Source of the DNA: Promethearchaeota archaeon
GTDB lineage: Archaea > Asgardarchaeota > Lokiarchaeia > Sigyniarchaeales > SOKP01
Direction of reading: 5' to 3'
NCBI GenBank assembly: GCA_019894885.1
Contig: JAGXNP010000004.1
Coordinates: 1 to 46,445, forward strand
Length of the DNA: 46,445 bases
Position 1 is the stretch's first letter. Each line of letters begins with the position of its first letter. This document shows, one piece after another, positions 34,001 through 42,285 of the stretch. The notes under the pieces are model-generated. The model was not told the DNA's origin. It saw only the letters and a program-made list of their open reading frames with translations, and searched no databases. The position numbers and the translations under genes are program-made.

Positions 34001-35261
34001 GATTTGATTTAATTACAATAAAATAATTGCTAAGGCTCAAATTCTGTGTGTTTGCAAGATTAAATTCAAAATATGATAAAGAATCGCCATGATAATCGTT
34101 ATAATCTATTATTTGGGTATCGATTAATTTGGTAGTATCCGGTTCTAAATTTACTTCTGTTAGGTATGCTGGTGATCTGGCTATAGTTGCATTTGCTTCA
34201 TATAGCGTTATGTTTAACTCTGCATTTAATGCTTGGGTGAGGTTCAAAGTTCTTATCCAAGCATAGAATCCGTTAACACTTGAACTTTCCCCCTTTAAGT
34301 CAAACTCCAAAGCAACTTGATTACTACTGGTTATTGGTAAATCAAAACCGTAAGTAGAAGCTAATTCAAATTCTTCTAATGTAAGGATAAAGTCAGTAGA
34401 ATCGTATCTTTGGAGGTAAAATTGTATTTGACTAACATCAGAGGTATTAATATAATTTAGATTTTCGTTAACGAATCGGTCTTCAAAGAGTTGAGTACCT
34501 AAACTGTAATTTATAAACATCCTATCAGTTACATTTATCCAAGTGGAGTCAGAGATATCAAGCATTTTTAAGGTTAAAAAGGCGCTATTATTAAGGCTAC
34601 TTGAAAATTTTGAAATTAAACCTAATATCAGGGATCTATTGAAATCAACATCGAATAAAGTTCCATCATAGATAGTACTAGTAAAATTTGAGGAAATTGT
34701 AAAATTCAGTATACCACCTGAAGATTCTAATCGTATATAAGTAGAGGGTAGGCCATCGATTAAATTATCAAAAATTATTGGATCAAGGATACTTCCATTA
34801 TTAATACTCATAGATGAAGTATCTTCATTATAGACAAATTTTATAAAATCATCTGCTTCTAAAGCGTTTGTATCTTCAATAAAATAATCGGTTGTGAAAT
34901 TATTCTGAAATGTGAAATTAAAATTTCCATAAGTCAAATAAGTTGATTCTGTAGTTGACATAGATGGAATATTAAAAGAATTTTGATTGTTATCATTTGA
35001 AAAGGAATTATTTAAAGCATAAATTCTTACTTCTTGATTATCTCCTGTACCTGATATATAATAATCTGTCAAATACGGGTCGGTATCAGAAGTTAGAATA
35101 TTTATTTCATCATTTGACCAATTATCTTGTTGGTTATTGTCTATATCTATATTAAAGTCACTAAAAATCCAAATATTTACTAATAACATTGAAAAAATGA
35201 ATGTACTTGCCAATAAAATTCTTTTAACCTTCTTTGTTCGTCGTGAAATCAAATTAACCAA
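31059..35261 (-). CDS. Giant membrane-anchored extracellular protein with charged cytosolic tail
   Basis: 1400 residues. A Lys/Arg start and a hydrophobic segment (ILLASTFIFSMLLVNIWIF) form a signal or signal-anchor. About 1260 residues follow, rich in Asn, Ser, Thr, Tyr and Ile with many NxS/T sites, mostly beta; the last part resembles CARDB/Ig-like modules. Near residues 1290-1315 is a transmembrane helix (LFTLIMVFIFVLVWGIML), then a tail of about 85 residues rich in Lys/Glu/Pro ending in SLATDLDSLLEEKGLKD. The layout is a cell-surface adhesin or receptor with a cytosolic contact site. It begins with ATG at 35261 and lies convergent to the 117-residue Roadblock gene. No specific family can be named. 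Confidence 0.75.
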   Translation of the reverse strand: MVNLISRRTKKVKRILLASTFIFSMLLVNIWIFSDFNIDIDNNQQDNWSNDEINILTSDTDPYLTDYYISGTGDNQEVRIYALNNSFSNDNNQNSFNIPSMSTTESTYLTYGNFNFTFQNNFTTDYFIEDTNALEADDFIKFVYNEDTSSMSINNGSILDPIIFDNLIDGLPSTYIRLESSGGILNFTISSNFTSTIYDGTLFDVDFNRSLILGLISKFSSSLNNSAFLTLKMLDISDSTWINVTDRMFINYSLGTQLFEDRFVNENLNYINTSDVSQIQFYLQRYDSTDFILTLEEFELASTYGFDLPITSSNQVALEFDLKGESSSVNGFYAWIRTLNLTQALNAELNITLYEANATIARSPAYLTEVNLEPDTTKLIDTQIIDYNDYHGDSLSYFEFNLANTQNLSLSNYFIVIKSNRSEQVFSLVTMPQQTYGDPETIVDHQLRTSSNSGFTWNLAIKQVLTTTSPYNSEILDAAAFKLNVTRAYMPSDFTNPYDSQDTLKIQDIPIINQINNDPPYDTSSSLKWGLGQWDYNFTTSITNNSLNNFQIDLTWNNSIIQGFNFNVTYMVKAYWIEQANSVYQVSYDTTPIWELNYTMNTGYKNFDNWNLLEFWYLFPSDYTAKNLTNPNFVEIYEDIVNKTGGEQVLPNQPSYEYISVPNDLIGGISGVYSLNLTSSNLIYDMNSYINYKDILWETNGFMYGDNISIKLDIRDPNSNAPISGNANVVLFYPNNSTKVPGVELNSGSGVITGNSLVYDFNNQSIYDVTNDIPVLGNYYLGFFWENGSAIGCQKLKLYIDKYDVEMNDLIFEPTLNQNILDGIVDKVYEEYSILISTVNVTDDKYYPSFYAVNKTDINQEFIYTIGEEEIPIVIESFLQNETILNPNENIRISARIQNKHDFVEIKLRLNVQLVSLANQEWVIAEQTTDLKTLKPSIDPNGEDTQEFSVDITMPTLLGDGNWHGVNAPIRKGGAKTIFTVFIEYGGESFEIDTFESNEYSLIINSTEDVFEGYIIALKSNNDITGASIVKPFERDECQYLPNQTTFIINIYDRNYVSSYNQFIESFSLKINSDFSEIQTLPQTPNYGQLFNISSILITEFGDIIPNKNVSCQFYDSGIWETLSTQISDMNGITDFEIDTSSLPSDDQFKFRLTWQGDQYTLENSRNVTVLMYRAFNAISLRLRSNVEQIYRNAQITIQLTLSNIGDSELRVIVPNISIGILPSLTYSIVEIDYLALEKFKPGDITVILIKIDIPAIDQINVSVSIGLKNDITDEELTFQISKLFDIYDVLLVDYLLNLFTLIMVFIFVLVWGIMLFYVKRTIKRIETPFEEPEKRKQRKGRYVSVSELPKEEIPEAQPTEDTEKKTKKRLKKKKPEAEKKDKSLATDLDSLLEEKGLKD

Positions 35262-35415
35262 CCGCAGTTGTCAATATTTTAGTTCATTAAATAATCTAAG
35301 AATATTAAAATTTGCTAATTTATTTTAAATTTATTCGATAGATTACTTTATGTTAAAATATTAAGATAATAAGTATGATCAAAGAAAAAAAATACTTATA
35401 AGGTTGAAAGCTTAA

Positions 35416-36774
35416 ATGAGTGTAGAATCAATTATCGCCAAAATTGAGCAAAATAAAGAAATCTACATTGAATTTTTAAGGAAACTTATTCAAAGCGATT
35501 CTGTTAATCCACCTGGGAATGAGAAAAACGTAGCACTGGCTATTAAAGATTTCTTAAAAGATGTACACATTAAAACTGATATTTTTCCCTTTGGAGATAA
35601 TCGCGCAAATCTAATAGCGTATTTAAACGAAAATTTTAAAGGAAAGAATCTGTTATATAACGGGCATATGGATGTCGTTCCTCCTGGATCCGAAACAGAT
35701 TGGAAATATCCCCCCTTCTCGGCGCTAGTTAAGCGTAATAAATTTATGTATGGTAGAGGAACCTCTGATATGAAGAGCGGGTTAGCAGCTATGGTTATTG
35801 CGTTAAAAGTGTTAAAAGAGTTAAATTTCGATCTTACCGGAAATTTAATCTTGAATGCTGTCGCAGATGAAGAAACAGGTGGAAAGTTTGGAACAGGTTG
35901 GTGCATTGATAATCCATTAAAGCCTATAAAATTTAATTTTGCGGTGATAGGAGAATCAACAGGTTTAAGTCCGCTTCCTAAAGCAATTCTCGTAGGGGAA
36001 AAGGGGCATCTCATCATAAAAATAAGAACAAATGGGATTTCAGGTCATTCTTCAATGCCAGCAATGAGTAAAAACGCAATTTATATGATGAGCGAGATCA
36101 TTGAAAACCTTGATAAAGTCGATGAATATATCCCTAAAAGCAAACCACCGATTAAATTGGATAAACTCAAAAAATTATTAGCAGTTACCTTTCCAAGTAA
36201 AGATGTTTTTGACAATATTTTAAATGAGCAATCCGAACTAGAAAGCTTGCTCCAATCTCTTATTAGTTATTCAAAAGCACTCACCATGATAAAGGGGGGA
36301 ATTAAAGAGAATGTAATTCCCGACTCTTGTGAGGCTGTTCTTGATGTAAGGCTTTTACCGGGACAACAAGTCGAACCTATTATAGAAGCTTTAAAGAAAC
36401 TTATTAGGGATGATTTAGGATATTTAGTAAAGGATGATTCAACTAGTCCTTCGCAAAAAGTTTTTGTTGAGATTGAAATAGTAACGGCTTCTGAAGGCTC
36501 TTATTGGGAAAATTGGGAAGAATCTGAAGAATTAAATGAGTTTTATGAGCTTGTTGAAAAGCTCTATGAGAAAAAACCATTTTATTTTCTTCTACCCGCT
36601 TCTGCTGATGCGCATTATATGCGTAATGACGGATACTGTCCACAAACTATTTTATTCGGACCTGGTAAAGGAAGAACCGCTCATGCAATTGATGAAAACA
36701 TTGAAATTTTAGATTTTATTAGAGCAATAAAGGTTTACGCGATTTTTGCTTACAAATTTCTAAGTAAGAAATGA
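35416..36774 (+). CDS. M20-family metallopeptidase (ArgE/DapE-like)
   Basis: 452 residues. Metal and catalytic motifs: NGHMDVVPPG, GRGTSDMKSGLAAM, ADEETGG and, in the C-terminal part, SADAHYMRN with a late histidine in GRTAHAID. Between them is the lid/dimerisation domain with GHSSMPAMSKNAI. This is the acetylornithine deacetylase/succinyl-diaminopimelate desuccinylase type; peptidases and carboxypeptidases of the family look alike. Length is slightly above usual (380-430). It is monocistronic. The substrate is open. Confidence 0.9.
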   Translation: MSVESIIAKIEQNKEIYIEFLRKLIQSDSVNPPGNEKNVALAIKDFLKDVHIKTDIFPFGDNRANLIAYLNENFKGKNLLYNGHMDVVPPGSETDWKYPPFSALVKRNKFMYGRGTSDMKSGLAAMVIALKVLKELNFDLTGNLILNAVADEETGGKFGTGWCIDNPLKPIKFNFAVIGESTGLSPLPKAILVGEKGHLIIKIRTNGISGHSSMPAMSKNAIYMMSEIIENLDKVDEYIPKSKPPIKLDKLKKLLAVTFPSKDVFDNILNEQSELESLLQSLISYSKALTMIKGGIKENVIPDSCEAVLDVRLLPGQQVEPIIEALKKLIRDDLGYLVKDDSTSPSQKVFVEIEIVTASEGSYWENWEESEELNEFYELVEKLYEKKPFYFLLPASADAHYMRNDGYCPQTILFGPGKGRTAHAIDENIEILDFIRAIKVYAIFAYKFLSKK

Positions 36775-36853
36775 TTCGATTTGAATTAAAAATGTTAACA
36801 ATTTCACACATGAATAGTAATCTATTTAAGACCTTTTTTTTTTAATAGTTTTA

Positions 36854-38029
36854 ATGCAAGATTTAGTAAAAATAGAAGATAGCGTAGTTCTCATAGATTC
36901 TTCGAGATCTATGGTTAGGAAGGATTTTAAACCTAGCCGTCTATTAGTTGCATTGGAAACAGCAAAAAACTTTATTCATGAGAAATTTATAGTAGATCCT
37001 AAGGATAGAATAGCAATTCTATCTTTTGGTGCTACGATCAAGAAACTCTGTTCATTTAGTTTTGATGAAGAACAATTGGTTAAATCATTAGAAAAAATCC
37101 AAGTTTCTGGTAATGGTTTGCTTGATGAAGGATTAGCATTCGCAATTCAATTTCTAGTTGGCGAAATGCGAAAATTGGGAGGTAAAACCAGTAGAATTTT
37201 TATTATATCAGACAATAAATTAGAATACAAAGAAAAAATCCAAAAGACAATTGGTGTTGCTAAAGGTTTGGGAATTTACATTGACGCTTGTCAATTGGGG
37301 AAAACCCAAGATTATTCTCAAAGTATCCTAAAGAAAATGGTAAGACTTACTGGAGGTCAATTTGGATTCTTTAACAATTCAAAAGCATTATTAAATGCTG
37401 GAATGTCGTTTGCATCAAAAAAAGAACTTAAGACCTCAACAGACTATTTTTCACCAGATAAAAAAAGCGACTTGGCGCCACTAATAAGTGAAATAGCGCT
37501 ACAACTGAGAAGACCTAGCGTTTTGGATATAAGGTTGATGATGAGTAGCAGAGATAGAGGTCAAGAAAAATGTCAAATCTGTCACTCCGTAAAAGCACCA
37601 ATAACGAGTTCTGATTTTTTTAGCGAAGGAAGATATTGTCCTTCATGTGAACGACCAATGCACCTTTCGTGCGCGGCTATGTGGGCAAAGAAAACTGAAT
37701 ATAAAGAAAATATTTTCAGATGTCCGTTTTGTTTTTTTTTGTTAGAACTTCCATCAGCAGCATCAAAGTTAATAGAAGAGAAAACTGAGGAAGAACCAAA
37801 AATCAAATTAATCGATGAAAGTGGTATTAACACTACTAAAATGGCTTCAATTCCAGAATATGATATCGAAGATATCAATTCATCTTGTACTTATTGCCAC
37901 AGTATTTTTTTAGGTGATTATAAGGTATTTCAATGCCAAAAATGTGGAGCATATTATCACGAACCATGTTTAAAGAAGATGCATTCTGAAATTAAAGCTT
38001 GTAGAGCTTGTGGAGCGCAAATCATGTAG
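36854..38029 (+). CDS. vWA domain plus two RING-like zinc fingers (TFIIH p44/Ssl1-like layout)
   Basis: 391 residues. The vWA domain (about 8-190) starts VVLIDSSRSM with the metal-ion site DxSxS (D15, S17, S19). A first zinc module has C240/C243, C262/C265, H270/C273 and C290/C293. A second has C345/C348, C361/C364, H369/C372 and C383/C386; its CxxC-x12-CxxC-x4-HxxC-x10-CxxC spacing is like the C-terminal domain of TFIIH subunit p44/Ssl1, which has the same vWA, zinc, RING order. RING-type E3 activity is the other reading. It stands alone, possibly leaderless. The architecture is seen in the sequence; homology to p44 is a hypothesis. Confidence 0.75.
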   Translation: MQDLVKIEDSVVLIDSSRSMVRKDFKPSRLLVALETAKNFIHEKFIVDPKDRIAILSFGATIKKLCSFSFDEEQLVKSLEKIQVSGNGLLDEGLAFAIQFLVGEMRKLGGKTSRIFIISDNKLEYKEKIQKTIGVAKGLGIYIDACQLGKTQDYSQSILKKMVRLTGGQFGFFNNSKALLNAGMSFASKKELKTSTDYFSPDKKSDLAPLISEIALQLRRPSVLDIRLMMSSRDRGQEKCQICHSVKAPITSSDFFSEGRYCPSCERPMHLSCAAMWAKKTEYKENIFRCPFCFFLLELPSAASKLIEEKTEEEPKIKLIDESGINTTKMASIPEYDIEDINSSCTYCHSIFLGDYKVFQCQKCGAYYHEPCLKKMHSEIKACRACGAQIM

Positions 38030-38258
38030 GGATTAGTAGTATTCCAGGAGAACCGTAAAAAAGAAATACATGTGATTAGGGGAAATTATTCAAAGACCAG
38101 ATAACTAAAATATTCCATTATTTGAAAATAATATAAAAATCATCTTTCTCTCATAAAGTTGAAATAAGAAAGTAAATTACTTTAACAATTATTATAAGTA
38201 GTAACAATGTAATTGCTAGTCAAGAATATTCTGGTAAAATACCATTTTGAGTTCTATC

Positions 38259-40307
38259 ATGTCCAATACTAAAAAAAATAAATGGGTAATTACTTCAGCA
38301 TGGCCTAACGCAAATTATATCCCTCATCTGGGAAATATGATTGGAAGTACATTATCATCTGATGTATTTGCAAGGTATTGTAGGTTAAAGGGAGATGAAG
38401 TCGTCTTTGTTTCAGGATCTGACTCACATGGCACTCCTGTTGCCGTTGCAGCTAAGAAGCTGAATATTTCAGCTGAAGAATTAGCCAAAAAAAATCATAC
38501 TTTAATAAAGGATTTGTACGAGAAATGGAAAATATCGTACGATAATTATACTGTTACGTACAATCCAACCCATATTGATTTTACAAGGAAATTCTATTTG
38601 GAAGTTCAAAAAAATGGATATGTTTTTGAAAGAGAAATCGAGTCTCTCTACTGCGAAAGTGATAACTTTTTTCTTCCTGATAGGTTTGTTGAAGGGACAT
38701 GTCCTCACTGTGGCGACGAGAATGCGAGAGGAGATCAATGCGATAAATGTCAAAAATTGCTTACTCCGTTAGAGTTAAAAATTCCCCGTTGTGCTATCTG
38801 CAATAAAACTCCTGTAGTCCGCAAAACTAAACATTGGTACTTAGATTTACCTAAATTACAGAGTAGATTAGGAAATCTGATAAAAAATAATACTATTATA
38901 CCTCAGAATGCCAGGCAGATGTGTTTAAATAGTATTGCAGAGGGAATTCCAGAGCGAGCTATAACTCGAGATTTAGAGTGGGGAATTCCTGCACCATTTA
39001 AAGGTGCTGATGTAAAGACAATCTATGTTTGGTTTGAAGCAGTTTTAGGGTATGTTTCAGCTGTTAAAGAGTGGGCTGAGATAATTATTAAGGATTCAAA
39101 AAAATTTGAGTATTTTTGGAACGATCCCGATACTAAAACGGTTTTTTTTATTGGAAAAGATAATATAATTTTTCACCTTATTGTTTTTCCAGGGCTTCTA
39201 CTAGCGTATAACGAAGATAAGAGTAACACTGAGAGGTTCGTATTACCATATAATGTTTCTTCTACAGAATTTTTAATGTACGAAAATGATAAATTCTCTA
39301 AGTCTCGAGGAAATGGAATATGGATTGATGAAGCTTTAAAATTGGCTCCTCTGGATTATTGGCGCTTTTCTCTCGTATATAATCGCCCAGAAACGAGTGA
39401 TACCTCATTTTTGTGGTCAGAATTTGAAAATAATATCAAAACTTTAAATGATAACATTGGTAACTTTATCCATAGAACTTTAACTTTCATTGACAAACAA
39501 TTTGAGGGAAAAATTCCAAAAAAATTAGAAAATGATGAAGTTGATATACAATTCATAGATCGCATAAATTCAATCACTGAGGAAATAGGTGAGAGTATAC
39601 AGAATTTTAAATTAAGAAAAGCATTAAGAGATATTGTTAATTTTGGAAAGGAAGGAAATGTTTACCTTAATAACAAAGCCCCTTGGCATTTGATTAAAAA
39701 AGATAAGGATGCAGCTGGACACGTATTTAATATATGTGCTCAAGCTGTTTATGCATTTGGCGTTTTATTAAATCCATTTATTCCTGAAACATCTGAAAAG
39801 ATACTTTCTTATCTGAATATGTTAAATTCTAGAGACTTAGCTTGGTATAGTGTAGATGAAAATGCCATTAGAGAAGGCTTGAAAATTAAAAAACCAGAAC
39901 CATTATTTCAAAAACTTGAAATTGATGATTTAAAAAAAGCTCTTCAAGATATAAGAAAAAAGAGTGAAAGAAAAGGTGAGAGAAAATTGGTATCGTACGA
40001 AGATTTTAAGAAACTGGATATAAGAATTGCTGTAATTGATAAGGTTGAAAAGGTCCCTAAAGCAGACAAATTATATAAATTATCTATTTCCTTAGGGGAA
40101 GAAAAGAGAACATTAGTTGCGGGTTTAGCTGAACAATATAAAATTGAAGATTTAAAAGGTAAAAGTATTGCTATTTTAGCAAATTTAGAACCTAGGAAAT
40201 TGAGAGGAATTTTAAGCGAAGGAATGCTTCTTGCTGCTGTAGATGGGAAGAATGTGTCTATCTTAACACCAGATAGAGATATTCCAGCCGGAGCTAAAGT
40301 TGAATAA
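38259..40307 (+). CDS. metG: Methionyl-tRNA synthetase with C-terminal tRNA-binding domain
   Basis: 682 residues from the ATG at 38259; a TTG at 38247 would add four. Class I signatures: the HIGH-like PHLGNMIGS near the start and KFSKSRGN for KMSKS. The connective domain holds zinc knuckles CPHCGDENARGDQCDKC and CAICNKT, as in archaeal and Escherichia coli enzymes. An anticodon-binding domain follows, then a Trbp111/EMAPII-like domain (DFKKLDIRIAVIDKVEKVP, then LANLEPRKLRGILSEGM) that binds tRNA. It charges initiator and elongator tRNA-Met. It is fused in one chain, unlike archaea that have the last domain separately. Confidence 0.95.
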   Translation: MSNTKKNKWVITSAWPNANYIPHLGNMIGSTLSSDVFARYCRLKGDEVVFVSGSDSHGTPVAVAAKKLNISAEELAKKNHTLIKDLYEKWKISYDNYTVTYNPTHIDFTRKFYLEVQKNGYVFEREIESLYCESDNFFLPDRFVEGTCPHCGDENARGDQCDKCQKLLTPLELKIPRCAICNKTPVVRKTKHWYLDLPKLQSRLGNLIKNNTIIPQNARQMCLNSIAEGIPERAITRDLEWGIPAPFKGADVKTIYVWFEAVLGYVSAVKEWAEIIIKDSKKFEYFWNDPDTKTVFFIGKDNIIFHLIVFPGLLLAYNEDKSNTERFVLPYNVSSTEFLMYENDKFSKSRGNGIWIDEALKLAPLDYWRFSLVYNRPETSDTSFLWSEFENNIKTLNDNIGNFIHRTLTFIDKQFEGKIPKKLENDEVDIQFIDRINSITEEIGESIQNFKLRKALRDIVNFGKEGNVYLNNKAPWHLIKKDKDAAGHVFNICAQAVYAFGVLLNPFIPETSEKILSYLNMLNSRDLAWYSVDENAIREGLKIKKPEPLFQKLEIDDLKKALQDIRKKSERKGERKLVSYEDFKKLDIRIAVIDKVEKVPKADKLYKLSISLGEEKRTLVAGLAEQYKIEDLKGKSIAILANLEPRKLRGILSEGMLLAAVDGKNVSILTPDRDIPAGAKVE

Positions 40308-40308
40308 A

Positions 40309-41553
40309 TTATAATTTTAAAGAAAATATAGGATTTAATCGGGCTATAACTTCACCGAGTTCTAACTGAATCGATTTGAGGATAACATCTCGTCCTCTGT
40401 ATTCGAATTGTAACTCCTTTACATTTCTCACAATTTTTAATTTTTTTCTATCTTTTATTAGTTCGCATGCAAAATATCTTTGATACTTGTGTTCTAAAAC
40501 TTTCTGAACTCTCCTTACATCAGGTAGCATATAACCTCCACCGTGGGGCAGTATATCAGCATTGCTCAGTAAGTTTAGAAGCTCTAAATCTTCTGCTCTT
40601 GTGAAGAAATTATTGTTTATTAATGCTGTTCTTGAAAAACTTTTTTTACCTCTAAAAAGATAACACGCTAAATCGGCTCGCAATGCAGTAGGGAAAATAT
40701 TAGTTTGAAGGATATTACTTTTTATATCAGTACAATTACTACCTAAATACATGTTATTAAAATCTTTTAAGAATTGGTGTGGAGTATTACATATTACTTT
40801 ATAATCAGGATTAAAAATATTGCGAGCTATCATTTCCCTCTTCTTATTAGAAAAATGAAGTGCTTTTTTATTAAATTCAAGATAATCTTTCGCATCAGAG
40901 TCTAATAAGATATATTGTTTCCCAAAAATTGTTTGTTCTTCAATAGCAATTTCTTTTAATGTCTTCGAAATGTCAATGTACAAACCAATTCCATGCTTAT
41001 CGTCGCGAAATTCAGGAGCCGATCCATGAATCATGAACATATAAGGAGGAAAGTTGGTATCAGACAAATTTTTAGTCTTAAAACAATTAATAAAATGATT
41101 AGAAACGCCATAATCCCAATTGAGTTGAATATTATCATAATATAATTCGGTATTCTTTACATTGTCTATTTTTTTTATGATATCGTACGGATCAGGTAAC
41201 TCTTCTAATCCTCCGACTAATAATCCGCAACAATTAGGCTTAATATTTAAAAATATTAATTTTTCATCCCCATCTCCCCAATTTAATCTTCCACCGTATC
41301 CTAATCCTGAATTCCAACGGAAATTGTTTCTTGAAATCGTCTCATCAGGGGATGAAATAAAGGTTGCTTTAGGTTCAAAACCATAATTTTCTTGAATAAG
41401 ATGGAATTGAGCTAAACCATATTTCATGTTTGCTTTACACAGTTTCGAAGCGCCGTCATTCAATCCCGAAGAAAAAATGTATTCTTTTGCTCTCTGGAGT
41501 AAATCTTCCTTAGACAGTTCACATATTTTATTGGATAGTCTAATTGAACCCAT
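40309..41553 (-). CDS. Unrecognised 414-residue protein
   Basis: A soluble protein with no membrane segment that I cannot place in a family. Visible blocks are GLGYGGRLNWGDGDEKLIFLN, PNCCGLLVGGLEELPDPYDII, MFMIHGSAPEFRDDKHGIGLYIDI and, near the end, ILPHGGGYMLPDVRRVQKVL, the last with the feel of an active-site loop. Several His/Asp/Glu residues in these blocks could bind metal. It ends directly after the metG stop (convergent). The gene is certain by length and codon use; function unknown. An enzyme of nucleotide, RNA or cofactor metabolism is only a guess. Confidence 0.75.
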   Translation of the reverse strand: MGSIRLSNKICELSKEDLLQRAKEYIFSSGLNDGASKLCKANMKYGLAQFHLIQENYGFEPKATFISSPDETISRNNFRWNSGLGYGGRLNWGDGDEKLIFLNIKPNCCGLLVGGLEELPDPYDIIKKIDNVKNTELYYDNIQLNWDYGVSNHFINCFKTKNLSDTNFPPYMFMIHGSAPEFRDDKHGIGLYIDISKTLKEIAIEEQTIFGKQYILLDSDAKDYLEFNKKALHFSNKKREMIARNIFNPDYKVICNTPHQFLKDFNNMYLGSNCTDIKSNILQTNIFPTALRADLACYLFRGKKSFSRTALINNNFFTRAEDLELLNLLSNADILPHGGGYMLPDVRRVQKVLEHKYQRYFACELIKDRKKLKIVRNVKELQFEYRGRDVILKSIQLELGEVIARLNPIFSLKL

Positions 41554-41640
41554 TCTACTTAATAATTATATATTATTATACTTATATATACAATCCTATC
41601 TTTCGTATTAAGGGAAAGCTAATTTGAATCAAAGCTAACT

Positions 41641-42279
41641 ATGAGTAATACCGAAAACATTATCATTTACGATTCCGTAAAAGGCATAAATTTAAAAGGA
41701 GATTTCGAAGGATCCATAATTACTCGATGCAAGGATGAGAACAATTCCATTATCTTCTCAGACAACTTAAAAATATCTGATTCCGAGGGTATTTTCATTA
41801 GTAATGGCCTTAGAGTAGGATTCGAATTAATTTACGATAAAAAAATAGCATTTTCTCGAAAGATAGAGGCGCAATGGTACGAGGATTTTGAGTTGATTGA
41901 TTATTCAATTCTAATTTCAGAAGATATCATGCAAGTTTACGATGAAGGTCAGTTCTCTGACGCTTTTCCCTACACATTAAATAAGTTAAACACTGCCGCT
42001 CTGTATTTAGACGACTATGAATATGGAATCAATCATCTCGAATTTTTTAGAGAAGAAATGCTCAGGAACCCGGTATCTTTAGTAGGAAATGGAGTAATCG
42101 TAGCTGATAGAGTAGTAATTGATGAGCGAATTGATCCGGTATTCTACGATTGTTTGATCGTAGGACGTGATGAGGAAGGAGATCTTCTCGTTTCTTTTGA
42201 GCCATATATGAATGTTAAAAAATCGTTATCTGATCTTAAATATATTATAATACTTGGCATTGAAGCTATAAGTTTCTAA
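41641..42279 (+). CDS. Unknown beta-rich partner of the AAA ATPase
   Basis: 212 residues, rich in Asp, Glu and Ile, no membrane helix or cysteine-rich motif. The first half is beta-rich (IIIYDSVKGINLKGDFEGS, then ISNGLRVGFELIYD); the middle has a tyrosine/acidic stretch and the end another beta block (VFYDCLIVGRDEEGDLLVSF). It starts with a short leader and ends six bases before the ATPase gene, so the two are cotranscribed and probably form one complex. No family recognised. Confidence 0.7.
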   Translation: MSNTENIIIYDSVKGINLKGDFEGSIITRCKDENNSIIFSDNLKISDSEGIFISNGLRVGFELIYDKKIAFSRKIEAQWYEDFELIDYSILISEDIMQVYDEGQFSDAFPYTLNKLNTAALYLDDYEYGINHLEFFREEMLRNPVSLVGNGVIVADRVVIDERIDPVFYDCLIVGRDEEGDLLVSFEPYMNVKKSLSDLKYIIILGIEAISF

Positions 42280-42285
42280 TTACAC

